Of a stretch of DNA of 64,000 nucleotides, positions 50,885-59,730 are shown one piece after another. Below the pieces are notes generated by a model. The model worked only from the letters and a program-made list of their open reading frames with translations. It searched no databases and was not told the DNA's origin. The position numbers and the translations under genes were made by a program. Position 1 is the first letter of the stretch. The number at the start of each line of letters is the position of its first letter. Origin of the DNA: Candidatus Multiplicimicrobium inquinatum (GTDB taxonomy: Bacteria > Omnitrophota > Omnitrophia > Omnitrophales > Aquincolibacteriaceae); the NCBI GenBank assembly GCA_002344825.1, contig DDUN01000006.1, positions 10,336 to 74,335 on the forward strand, read 5' to 3'.

Positions 50885-51657
50885 AAAATATTTTGTATTT
50901 AGCGCGCAAAGAATTTTCATCCTATTTTCACACCTGGCAGGGTGTGTTTCTGACATTGTTTTTCTTTTTGGTGTCCGGCCTCTTTTTTTCTTTGCTAATT
51001 TTGGGATACGCCAAGATGTCGATGGGGCAGATGGGCGAACAGTTGGCGCAAGCGGGCGTGAATCAAACTGATTATATTTTCGGGTCTTTTTTTATGAATC
51101 TTTCCACTTTGCTCATTTTTATCGCGCCGGTTTTGACGATGCGCGGCTTTGCGGAAGAAAGACGCGACCAGACCTTGGAGCTATTGTTCACCTATCCGCT
51201 TTCAGACCGCGAAATTGTATTGGGAAAGTTTCTCGGACAAGTCTGGATGTTTGAATTGCTGTGCGTGCCTTTGCTGGGGTATGGCTTGGTGGCTCAGCTG
51301 GCCGGAGCCGATTTTGACTGGCGTGTTGTGCTTTTGGCTTTCGTTGGTTTTTGGATTTTAGGATTGGCGTATCTTTCGCTGGGGTTCTTCATTTCCACTT
51401 TAACTAAAAGCCCTGTGCTTTCCGCCGTCGCGACCTTCGGCGTTTTCTTGATTTTTTGGGTCTTGGAATGGGCTTCTAAAGTTTCGGATGGATGGATTGC
51501 CCAGTTTTTTCAGGAAGTATCGCCGCTTGATCATTACCGGTATTTTACGATGGGGCAAATTCATTTTCAGCATGCCGGTTATTTTGTTTTAACGATTTTT
51601 TTCTTTTTAACGATGTCGGTGATGTCGATTTCCACTCGCAACTGGAAAAGTTCTTAA
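50881..51657 (+). CDS. ABC-2 permease (GldF-like)
   Basis: 258 residues with about six membrane helices. The cytoplasmic loop FAEERRDQTLELLFTYPLSDREIVLGK is characteristic of GldF/ABC-2 permeases of this type and contacts the ATPase. It ends directly before the GldG-like gene. The substrate is unknown. Confidence 0.9.
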   Translation: MKNILYLARKEFSSYFHTWQGVFLTLFFFLVSGLFFSLLILGYAKMSMGQMGEQLAQAGVNQTDYIFGSFFMNLSTLLIFIAPVLTMRGFAEERRDQTLELLFTYPLSDREIVLGKFLGQVWMFELLCVPLLGYGLVAQLAGADFDWRVVLLAFVGFWILGLAYLSLGFFISTLTKSPVLSAVATFGVFLIFWVLEWASKVSDGWIAQFFQEVSPLDHYRYFTMGQIHFQHAGYFVLTIFFFLTMSVMSISTRNWKSS

Positions 51658-53007
51658 ATGAAACAGCTTTGGTATCGTTTTCAATTTTTACTGGTGACGA
51701 TGTTGCTGAGCGCGACGGTCGTTATGGCGTACTTAGTTGTGCGCCAAAGCAGCTGGTCTTATGACGTCACGCGCGAAAAAGTACATTCGCTTCCGGATGA
51801 AACCGTACGGGTATTGAAGCAGCTTGCGGGTAAGCCGATTGAAGTCATTGCGTTTTACCCCAAAGATGATCCGGCGCGTGAGCCCCTTACTTTGTTTCTC
51901 AAGCAGGTTCAAGCTGAGCACCCTCATTTTCAATTTAATCTTTATGACCCTGAGCGCCGGCCTAAGCTGGCTGAGCAGTACAAAATCGATCAAAACTACA
52001 CAACATTGATCCGTTCCGGAGAGCATGAAGAGCGTGTGTATTTTTTCAATGAACAAATTTTTACAAACGCGCTTTTCCGCATCGCGCATCCCCGTAAATT
52101 GGATCTTTGTTTTACGACAGGACGGCAAGAGCTCGCGCTTGAAAGCCGTGAGCGCGAGGGCGGGGCTTCTTTGGTGAAAAATTTACAAAACGGAGAAGTG
52201 AGTGTTTATCCGATTGTTCTCGCGCGAGATGGTATTCCCGAGTCCTGTTCCGTTACCGTGGTGGCGGGGCCGCATCAGGAGTTCACTCCCGAAGAGTTTG
52301 ACAAGCTCAAGCAAGCTTTTGAAAAAGGAAGAAGCCTTGTGTTTTTGATTGATCCGATGGATTTGGGAGCGGGCCGTAAGTTTATGGATTTCTTCGCTGC
52401 TTTCGGCGTCAAAATCGGTGAAAACGTTTTAGTGGATAAGACAAGCCGGATTGTTGGCGGAGACTTTTTAATGCCGGTAGTCATGAACTACTCAAAGCAT
52501 GAGGCCGTGCGCCGTTTGAGTGAGCCGTCTTTTTTTCCGGTGGTCCGCACGGTTCAGCCGTCGGTGGATGCTCCTGATCACTTGGAAGTTTCTCCCTTAG
52601 CTTTCACCAGTGAAGGAAGCTGGGCTGAAACGGATTTAGCGCTTTTAGAAGACGGAAAGTCCAGTTTTGATGTGAAGCAAGACGTCGCGGGGCCACTGCC
52701 TATTGCAGTCGCGGTTGAGACTAAAAAAGGGGACGGCGGGCGCATGGTGATTGTGGGCGACAGTGACTTTATGACGAATGGTTATTTACCGCTTTCACAG
52801 AATTTAAATTTTGCCATGGAGATATTGAAGTGGGCGGGGCGCGACAGCCGGTTTATTCATGTGCATACGCGGCGCGCGGAGTTCAAACCGCTGTTGCTGA
52901 AAGAGTTTGAAAAGCAGGGATTGCTTGTTTTACTTTTACTTTTTTATCCGTTGGCGCTATTTATTCCGGTCGGGGTTTATTTAATTATTCGTTCACGCAC
53001 GGCTTGA
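51658..53007 (+). CDS. GldG-like ABC auxiliary protein
   Basis: 449 residues. One N-terminal membrane helix (about 10-28), a large extracytoplasmic domain with YDVTREKVHSLPDETVRVLKQL, the family's entry motif, and a Rossmann-like body (FLIDPMDLG, VIVGDSDFMTNG) precede a C-terminal membrane helix (LLVLLLLFYPLALF). This matches the ABC-type uncharacterised transport domain of GldG. It probably sits beside the permease and contacts periplasmic partners. Confidence 0.88.
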   Translation: MKQLWYRFQFLLVTMLLSATVVMAYLVVRQSSWSYDVTREKVHSLPDETVRVLKQLAGKPIEVIAFYPKDDPAREPLTLFLKQVQAEHPHFQFNLYDPERRPKLAEQYKIDQNYTTLIRSGEHEERVYFFNEQIFTNALFRIAHPRKLDLCFTTGRQELALESREREGGASLVKNLQNGEVSVYPIVLARDGIPESCSVTVVAGPHQEFTPEEFDKLKQAFEKGRSLVFLIDPMDLGAGRKFMDFFAAFGVKIGENVLVDKTSRIVGGDFLMPVVMNYSKHEAVRRLSEPSFFPVVRTVQPSVDAPDHLEVSPLAFTSEGSWAETDLALLEDGKSSFDVKQDVAGPLPIAVAVETKKGDGGRMVIVGDSDFMTNGYLPLSQNLNFAMEILKWAGRDSRFIHVHTRRAEFKPLLLKEFEKQGLLVLLLLFYPLALFIPVGVYLIIRSRTA

Positions 53008-53016
53008 GTTTCTAAA

Positions 53017-54093
53017 ATGAAATTAAAACACACAATTTTTTTCACCCTTCTTTTTTTTATTGTTTTGGGAATTTATCTTTCTCAAACACAGAAACAATCT
53101 CAAAAAATCGCCGAGATTCAAAAGGCCAGTGAGGACTTTACAGTTCAGGTTGAGGAAAAAGGTTTCGAGCTTAAAAAAGATGAAATCATTAACTTTATCC
53201 AAGTTCAGGACACGGTAAAAGAAGAAGCTTTTTGGCTTGAGTACCAATCCCCTCATTGGAATTTGGTTTATCCCGCCCGCGCGTTAGCTGATCAGTCATT
53301 GGCGCAGGGCATGGCCGGAATGGTTAAAATGGCGATGAGCCAAAAACTGGTGCGGCCTGAGGCTGATTGGGAGGAGTATGGCTTAAAAGATCCTGATATG
53401 AAAATAGGGGTGGGTACTTCATCGGGACCCGATCGTCATTTTCTTTACCTCGGAAAAAACGCGCCTTTGGGAGATGTTGTCTTCGCAAGATGGGATGATA
53501 AGCAGGCTTATTTTACGCTTCCCTCGGCGGTCAAAGATGCGTTCCGAAAAACAGCTTATGAGATGCGGGAGAAACGCGTTTTTTTAACCCCTTTACCTAA
53601 GATGGACAAAATTACGGTGGCGTTGGGGGAGCGTTCTTTTGAATGGGTTTTAAAAAATGGCGCATGGTATTGGATGGAGCCGCTTGATTTGTTGGGAAAG
53701 CCTATGGCCGAAGATCAAATGACGGCAGTGATTCAAATTTTATCACGGCTTTACGCCAAAGAATTTATCGCTGAATCGGATCAGGCAAAGCTGGGCTCGA
53801 AAGTCGATATGATTGGAGACCGAATTTTGATTCGCTCGGGAAGTCAAAATGAAACTGTCTTTATCGGAGACGAAGAGCCTTTAAAAACCGCTTATTATGC
53901 CCGCCGTGAAAGCGATAAGAATTTGTTTTTAATTGATCAAACCAAGGTGATTGAAATTTTAGATTTGGTGGATGCCTTGGACAAACTTAATCATCCGGAT
54001 CCGATTAAGGCACTCAAGAGTGAGGGGGAAGAAAACACTTCCGGTGGTGCTAGTCCGCCGGACGGCACCCCCGCATCCGTTTCAGCCGCATGA
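53017..54093 (+). CDS. DUF4340-type membrane-anchored protein
   Basis: 358 residues: one N-terminal membrane helix (residues about 5-20) and a periplasmic domain of repeated beta strands. The motifs LGKNAPLGD and FIGDEEPLKTAYYARRESDKNLFLID are the repeat typical of DUF4340 proteins found downstream of GldG homologues. A Gly/Pro/Ala-rich tail (about 20 residues) closes it. The function is unknown beyond membership of the exporter set. It overlaps the next gene by four bases. Confidence 0.8.
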   Translation: MKLKHTIFFTLLFFIVLGIYLSQTQKQSQKIAEIQKASEDFTVQVEEKGFELKKDEIINFIQVQDTVKEEAFWLEYQSPHWNLVYPARALADQSLAQGMAGMVKMAMSQKLVRPEADWEEYGLKDPDMKIGVGTSSGPDRHFLYLGKNAPLGDVVFARWDDKQAYFTLPSAVKDAFRKTAYEMREKRVFLTPLPKMDKITVALGERSFEWVLKNGAWYWMEPLDLLGKPMAEDQMTAVIQILSRLYAKEFIAESDQAKLGSKVDMIGDRILIRSGSQNETVFIGDEEPLKTAYYARRESDKNLFLIDQTKVIEILDLVDALDKLNHPDPIKALKSEGEENTSGGASPPDGTPASVSAA

Positions 54094-54791
54094 GCGTTTC
54101 GATTCAAGATGCTTGGCAAAACATTCAAACACGGATTAAAAAAGCGTGTGATGTCTCCGGGCGAGTACCCTCCGAAGTGGAAGTGGTTGCTGTAACCAAG
54201 ACATTTGATGCCGAAGTTGTCAGGCAGGCTTATGACTTAGGATTGCGGCAATTCGGTGAAAATAAGGTTCAAGAGCTTTTGGATAAAAAGGTGAGTTTGC
54301 CTTCAGATAGCCGCTGGCATATGATCGGAAGACTGCAAACCAATAAGGTGAAAATGGTTTTGGGACAAACGGTTCTGATTCACTCTTTGGACCGGACGGA
54401 ATTATTTGATAAGATTTTAAGCGAGGCCGAAAAACAAAAGATTGGTTCGGTGGAATGTCTTTTGCAGGTCAATATCAGCGGTGAAGCCACCAAGGCGGGC
54501 TTTACGCCGAAACAAGCGGCGCTTTTTCTTGGCGGTCTTCAAGGCGGATTGCCGGTTCGGATCGCTGGTTTAATGACGATGGCGCCTTTGACCGAGAATC
54601 GCGATGAAATTCGGGCTGTTTTCAGAAAAGCCCGCGAGCTTTTCTCTGAATGGAAAAAAGAATTTCCGGAAAATCCGTGGAAGCATTTGTCGATGGGTAT
54701 GTCGGGTGATTACGAGGTTGCGGTTGAAGAGGGCGCCACTTTAGTTCGAATTGGTACGGCTCTTTTCGGACACCGCGCCGGAATGGTTTGA
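54090..54791 (+). CDS. PLP homeostasis protein (YggS/PLPBP family)
   Basis: 233-residue alanine-racemase-like barrel without racemase partner domain. PLP lysine in VAVTKTF, FGENKVQEL, WHMIGRLQTNKV, QVNISGEATKAGF, GLMTMAP, LSMGMSGDYEVAVEEG and VRIGTALFG are the family blocks. It buffers pyridoxal phosphate and affects amino acid pools. The yggS-proC-yggT order is common across bacteria. Confidence 0.94.
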   Translation: MSVSIQDAWQNIQTRIKKACDVSGRVPSEVEVVAVTKTFDAEVVRQAYDLGLRQFGENKVQELLDKKVSLPSDSRWHMIGRLQTNKVKMVLGQTVLIHSLDRTELFDKILSEAEKQKIGSVECLLQVNISGEATKAGFTPKQAALFLGGLQGGLPVRIAGLMTMAPLTENRDEIRAVFRKARELFSEWKKEFPENPWKHLSMGMSGDYEVAVEEGATLVRIGTALFGHRAGMV

Positions 54792-54822
54792 AAAAATCTG
54801 AGGGAAGATTAAAGGATTGATT

Positions 54823-55629
54823 ATGAAAATTTCAAAAAAAATCGGATTAATCGGCTGCGGGAATATGGGTTCCGCTATTTTACAGGGAATTTTAAAGAAT
54901 AAAGTTTGCCGTGGTTCCGATGTGTGGATTGCGGACAAAATGCACGGCAAAGTAAAAGAGTTTTGTAGAAAAAATAAGTGCCGCGCGGCTCAAAATGCGG
55001 CCGAAGCCGCTCAAAGTGCGGATATTATTATTTTAGCCGTTAAACCGCAAGATTTTCCGGAAACCGCGTCCGCGATTCGGCCTTTTTTAAATTCCCGTAA
55101 AACAGTGATCTCTATTTTGGCCGGAGTTCAAATCGCGGGACTTCAAAAACAGCTTGGCTCAGCCGTCGTTGTGCGCGCGATGCCGAATTTAGGCGCCATT
55201 GTCGGCGCCTCCGTGACGGCGATTTGCTCCAAAAATAAATCCGCGGTTAATTCCGCGAAAAGCCTCTTTGAAGCTTGCGGGGCGGTTACGGTGCTGAATG
55301 AAAAACATTTTGATGCTGTTACCGCGGTGAGCGGAAGCGGACCGGCTTATTTCTTTTTGATGATGGAATTATTGCAGGCTTTTGCCGAAGCGAACGGAAT
55401 TGACCCGCGGTCAGCGCGCGCGCTTGCGGTTCAAACCGCGTTAGGAGCCGGAAAACTTGCCGCAGCAAGCGCGGAATCGCCGTCGGTTTTGCGCGAACGC
55501 GTGACTTCAAAAAAGGGAACTACGGATGCGGCCTTAACTGTGTTAAAATACCGCAAGTTTCCCAAAACTTTTTTTGAAGCTCTGAACGCGGCAGTGAAAC
55601 GCAGCCGTCAGTTAAGCGGAGCAAAGTAA
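54823..55629 (+). CDS. proC: pyrroline-5-carboxylate reductase
   Basis: 268 residues; final step of proline synthesis. Rossmann start IGLIGCGNMGSAI, VKPQDF, VRAMPNLGA and the C-terminal dimer domain with AVSGSGPAYFF and LRERVTSKKGTTDAAL are intact. ATG 54823 has AAAGGA at good distance; a TTG two codons earlier was rejected. Confidence 0.95.
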   Translation: MKISKKIGLIGCGNMGSAILQGILKNKVCRGSDVWIADKMHGKVKEFCRKNKCRAAQNAAEAAQSADIIILAVKPQDFPETASAIRPFLNSRKTVISILAGVQIAGLQKQLGSAVVVRAMPNLGAIVGASVTAICSKNKSAVNSAKSLFEACGAVTVLNEKHFDAVTAVSGSGPAYFFLMMELLQAFAEANGIDPRSARALAVQTALGAGKLAAASAESPSVLRERVTSKKGTTDAALTVLKYRKFPKTFFEALNAAVKRSRQLSGAK

Positions 55630-55655
55630 GATTTCTTTTTTTTTGAGGAGCTGTT

Positions 55656-55952
55656 TTGTTCATACTCGGAGAAATTCTTAACGGATTAGCTTTTATCATT
55701 CAAGCCGTTGTCACGGTTTTGATGTGGATTATCATCATTCAAGCCGTTTTGACTTGGGTTTTAAGTCCCTATCATCCTTATGTTCAGCTTTTGGCGCAGG
55801 CCTCCGACCCTGTCCTTAAGCCTTTTCGCCGTTTACCCCTGACGGTCGGAACTTTTGATTTTACCCCGTTGGTTGCTGTGGTTGTTCTGCATGTCATTAA
55901 GAATATCTTGCTTCGTATTATCATGATGGGTGTCCAGTATTTCGGAACCTGA
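55656..55952 (+). CDS. YggT-family membrane protein
   Basis: 98 residues with two hydrophobic regions and the family motif SDPVLKPFRRLPL between them. The role of YggT proteins is unclear; osmotic or septal functions have been proposed. The start is TTG, with GAGGAG 6 bases upstream. Its location after proC is typical. Confidence 0.9.
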   Translation: MFILGEILNGLAFIIQAVVTVLMWIIIIQAVLTWVLSPYHPYVQLLAQASDPVLKPFRRLPLTVGTFDFTPLVAVVVLHVIKNILLRIIMMGVQYFGT

Positions 55953-55956
55953 TTTT

Positions 55957-56808
55957 ATGCCCTCAAAACCCAATCAAATTTATCAACCCCGGGTACTCAA
56001 GCAAATTGACGCCTGCGTTCGTGCCATTCGTAAAAAAACCAAGTTAAAACCCGATTTTTGCTGTGTTTTGGGGACGGGGTTGGGAAGCTTAGCGAAGCAG
56101 GTTAAGCCCGTGGCGGTTTTTGACTACTCAAAACTCCCGCATTTTCCGGCGACAACCGTGAAGTCACATCGGGGACAATTGGTTTTGGGAGAATTGGAAG
56201 GCCGGCGCGTGGCAATGTTGGAAGGCCGTTTTCATTTGTATGAAGGATATTCCGCGGACGAAGTTGTTTTTCCGGTGCGGGTTTGCCGCTTTCTGGGAGC
56301 GTCTTCCTTGATTGTAACCAATGCTTCCGGCGGACTTAATCCCGCTTATCAGCGCGGCGAATTGGTTGCGATTCAGGATCATATTAATTTTTTGGGAGTG
56401 AATCCTTTAACCGGTCCCAATGATGAGCGCGTGGGTCCGCGATTTCCGGATATGTCTGAGCCTTACGCGCATGATTATTTGAAAACCGTCCGCAAGGCCG
56501 CGCAGTCTTTAAAATTAGATTTGCGAGAGGGTGTTTATTTGGCGATTCAGGGACCGAATTTGGAAACCCGCGCGGAATATCGTATGATTCGTGCTTGGGG
56601 TGCTGATTTGGTCGGTATGTCAACCGTGCCGGAAGTGATTGCTGCGGTGCATGCGGGGATGAAAGTGTTGGGATTGAGCGTGGTAACCGATTTATGTGAC
56701 CCTGAAAATTTAAAGCCCGTGGATATCAAAGAAATTATCAAGGTAGCTAATCAAGCCGGACCGAGATTAGATAAATTGATCCGTCAATTTTTAAAAAGTA
56801 ATTCGTAA
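55957..56808 (+). CDS. punA: purine nucleoside phosphorylase (PNP-I)
   Basis: 283 residues of the trimeric class: LGTGLGSLA, the SHRGQLVLG phosphate-site segment, GRFHLYEGY, VTNASGGLNP, the GPNLETRAEYR block, and VGMSTVPEVIAA with VVTDLC. It cleaves inosine/guanosine to base and ribose-1-P. ATG 55957 lies 4 bases after yggT. A GTG earlier would overlap yggT by 23 bases and adds a non-conserved leader. Confidence 0.92.
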   Translation: MPSKPNQIYQPRVLKQIDACVRAIRKKTKLKPDFCCVLGTGLGSLAKQVKPVAVFDYSKLPHFPATTVKSHRGQLVLGELEGRRVAMLEGRFHLYEGYSADEVVFPVRVCRFLGASSLIVTNASGGLNPAYQRGELVAIQDHINFLGVNPLTGPNDERVGPRFPDMSEPYAHDYLKTVRKAAQSLKLDLREGVYLAIQGPNLETRAEYRMIRAWGADLVGMSTVPEVIAAVHAGMKVLGLSVVTDLCDPENLKPVDIKEIIKVANQAGPRLDKLIRQFLKSNS

Positions 56809-56810
56809 TT

Positions 56811-59729
56811 ATGGAAACACCGAAGAAAAGCTACAAAGAAACGCTGAATTTGCCGGATACGCCGTTTGCCATGAAGGCAGGTTTAGCTCAGCGTGAGCCC
56901 GGGATGTTGGCGGCGTGGGAGCAAGAGAAGCTTTACGCGCGGATTCGCGGCAAATCAAAAGGCCAGCCCAAGTATGTCCTGCATGATGGTCCTCCTTACG
57001 CGAACGGGCAAATTCATATTGGCCACGCTTTGAATAAAGTCCTCAAAGACATTATCGTGAAATTTGAAACTATGCGCGGATTTGACGCGAAGTATGTTCC
57101 GGGATGGGATTGCCACGGTCTTCCGATTGAGGTGCAATGCCTGAAAGAAATAGGTAAAAGCAAAGATGAAGTGAACCCCGCGGAATTTCGCAGACAAGCC
57201 CGCCAATACGCGCAGAAATATATTGCGATTCAAAAAGAAGAGTTTAAACGGCTGGGTATTTTTGGCGACTGGGATCATCCGTATTTAACCATGAACTTCA
57301 GCTATCAAGCCAAAATCGCGGACGCCTTTTTTACGCTGTTTGAAAAAGATTACATTTTCCGAGGAGAAAAACCGGTTTATTGGTCCACGGGTTGTGAAAC
57401 CGCGCTCGCGGAAGCTGAGCTGGAGTATCAGGATAAAGTTTCCAAAGCGATTTTTGTAAAATTTCCCATTCATGAAGCCGGTGCCAAACAGCTTAAGTTT
57501 TTGCAGGATTGCGGAGCGGATCCGAAGCTGCCCTTGTCTTTTTTGATTTGGACGACTACTCCCTGGACTTTACCCGCGAACGTCGGCGTTGCCGTCAATG
57601 AGGAGATGGAATACGGGTTTTATGTTTTTCCCGGTAAGGATATTTTTATTTTTGCCAAGTCTTTGGAAGAAAAACTGAAAACCAAAATGGGCTGGACGGA
57701 TTATCAATGTGTCCGGACCGTCAAAGGGGAAGCATTGCAGAAAATGTTTCCCGAGTATCAGCATCCCTTTCTTGAGCGCGAAGGAAAAGTGATTTTAGCG
57801 GACTATGTTTCTGATGAAGAGGGAACGGGTTTGGTGCATATCGCCCCCGGACACGGAGAAGAAGATTATGTTTACGGGCATTTGAAAAACAATCTTGAAA
57901 TTTTATCGCCCGTGGATCACCGCGGCCGTTTTACGGATGATTTTGGAGATGTGAAAGTAAAAGGAATCGGTGTTTTTCAGGCCAATGACCTTATTATTCA
58001 ATATCTTGAGCAGAAGAACATTTTGCTCAAAGTAGAAAATCACGCGCATTCTTATCCTTATTGCTGGCGTTCGAAAACGCCGGTGATTGTCCGCGCGACA
58101 CCGCAATGGTTTATGAAAATTGACCATGATGATTTGCGTAAAAAAATGCTGCACGCGGTTTACGGGGAAATTAAGTTTACTCCCGATTGGGGTGTCAATC
58201 GCATCGGCGGAATGCTTGAAACCCGTCCCGAGTGGTGTTTGTCGCGTCAGCGTCTTTGGGGCGTTCCGATTCCTCTGGCGGTCTGTGAAGATTGCGGCGC
58301 GCCGCATATGACCCCCGGGTTCAAGAAACGGGTTTTGGATTCATTTCAGGAAAAAGGCGCCGATGCTTGGTTCCAGCCTTATGTTTCCTCTGAGCCTTCG
58401 GCTCAACCGATGGAACCGGCCGCGTATTTTCTGGGCGAAGGCGCGGTTTGTGCTTCTTGCGGATCCAAAAACTTACGCTTAGAAAAAGATATTTTGGATG
58501 TGTGGTTTGATTCAGGTTCAAGCCATCACGCTGTTTTGCGTGAAGACCCTGAACTCCATTATCCGGCGGATTTGTATTTGGAGGGCTCTGATCAGCATCG
58601 CGGCTGGTTCCAAAGTTCTCTGACCGTTGCCATGGGGCTTTCCGGCGAAGCGCCCTTCAAGGCTGTTTTGACGCACGGATTTGTTATGGATGGCGAAGGC
58701 CGCAAAATGTCAAAATCAGCTGGTAACGTGGTTGTGCCGCAAAAAGTTATTCAGGAGTATGGCGCCGATATTTTACGTCTTTGGGTTTCATCCTGCGATT
58801 ATCAGTTCGATGTCCGTCTTTCATACGATATGCTGAAGCAGCTCGCGGACGCTTACCGAAAAATCCGAAACACCATGCGTTATACGCTTGCCAACTTATA
58901 TGATTTTAAATTTTCCGAGAATGCGGTCTCGGAAGCCGACATGCACCCGCTTGATTTATGGGCTTTGGGGCGTGTCCGTGAATTAGCCGGCCGTGTCACG
59001 GAGGCGTATTCCAGTTTTCAGTTTAATCAGGTTTACCGCGAGATTTATCATTTTTGCGTTACGGAATTGAGTGCTTATTATTTTGATATTTTAAAAGATA
59101 CGCTTTATGTCCATTCTCCGAACGCGTGGATTCGGCGCTCCGCCCAAACGGCATTGCATGAAATTTACGGAACCATCGTGAAGCTTTTGGCTCCGATACT
59201 TGTTTTTACGGCGGATGAAGCTTGGCGTGTTTACCGGACGGATGAATCGGTTTCAATTCATGAGAGCTCTTGGCCTGCGGCAGCCGCGATGGATTTTGAG
59301 GATAAAACGAATTGGGACTGGATTCGCGAACTGCGCGATGTGGTGACTCCTTTTCTTGAAACCGTCCGCGAAGCAAAAATGATATCCGCGAATTTGGAAG
59401 CCGAAGTAAGGCTGTTTTCATCTGATGCGGATCTTCAAGCTTTGCTTAAGAAATATGCGAGACATTTGCCTCGTGTTTTTGTGGTTTCAAAAGTTGATGT
59501 TACTTCGGACGGCTGGGAAGGTGAACCGGTAAAAGTCAATTGGAAGAGTTTGGGCCGTGAAATGTCTTTACAGGTCGCGGTCGCGCATGCCGGAGGGCAA
59601 AAATGCGTGAGATGCTGGTCTTATCACGCGACGCTGGGCGGTAATCCTGATCATCCTGAGATTTGCGAGCGATGCGCGGACGCACTCGCCAGGCTGGATC
59701 TCGAGCCCGGAAAAGGGGAAATGCGTTAA
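56811..59729 (+). CDS. ileS: isoleucyl-tRNA synthetase with an in-frame palindromic insertion
   Basis: 972-residue class I synthetase. HIGH motif at about residue 68 (QIHIGHALN), editing domain (WTTTPWTLPANVGVAV), KMSKS at about 632, anticodon-binding domain, and an intact C-terminal Cys4 zinc knuckle (KCVRCW, ICERCA). At residues 526-533, in the connecting loop before CASCGSKN, the peptide S-S-E-P-S-A-Q-P is encoded by a palindromic element also found in scpB. The position is between the catalytic blocks, so folding is probably not disturbed. The eubacterial form and zinc knuckle suggest a mupirocin-sensitive type. Confidence 0.95.
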   Translation: METPKKSYKETLNLPDTPFAMKAGLAQREPGMLAAWEQEKLYARIRGKSKGQPKYVLHDGPPYANGQIHIGHALNKVLKDIIVKFETMRGFDAKYVPGWDCHGLPIEVQCLKEIGKSKDEVNPAEFRRQARQYAQKYIAIQKEEFKRLGIFGDWDHPYLTMNFSYQAKIADAFFTLFEKDYIFRGEKPVYWSTGCETALAEAELEYQDKVSKAIFVKFPIHEAGAKQLKFLQDCGADPKLPLSFLIWTTTPWTLPANVGVAVNEEMEYGFYVFPGKDIFIFAKSLEEKLKTKMGWTDYQCVRTVKGEALQKMFPEYQHPFLEREGKVILADYVSDEEGTGLVHIAPGHGEEDYVYGHLKNNLEILSPVDHRGRFTDDFGDVKVKGIGVFQANDLIIQYLEQKNILLKVENHAHSYPYCWRSKTPVIVRATPQWFMKIDHDDLRKKMLHAVYGEIKFTPDWGVNRIGGMLETRPEWCLSRQRLWGVPIPLAVCEDCGAPHMTPGFKKRVLDSFQEKGADAWFQPYVSSEPSAQPMEPAAYFLGEGAVCASCGSKNLRLEKDILDVWFDSGSSHHAVLREDPELHYPADLYLEGSDQHRGWFQSSLTVAMGLSGEAPFKAVLTHGFVMDGEGRKMSKSAGNVVVPQKVIQEYGADILRLWVSSCDYQFDVRLSYDMLKQLADAYRKIRNTMRYTLANLYDFKFSENAVSEADMHPLDLWALGRVRELAGRVTEAYSSFQFNQVYREIYHFCVTELSAYYFDILKDTLYVHSPNAWIRRSAQTALHEIYGTIVKLLAPILVFTADEAWRVYRTDESVSIHESSWPAAAAMDFEDKTNWDWIRELRDVVTPFLETVREAKMISANLEAEVRLFSSDADLQALLKKYARHLPRVFVVSKVDVTSDGWEGEPVKVNWKSLGREMSLQVAVAHAGGQKCVRCWSYHATLGGNPDHPEICERCADALARLDLEPGKGEMR
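58386..58409 (+). repeat. CTCTG/CAACCG palindromic element inside ileS, copy 9
   Basis: The 23 bases from 58387 are identical to those at 34890-34912 in scpB and read in the same codon phase. Confidence 0.85.
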
Positions 59730-59730
59730 G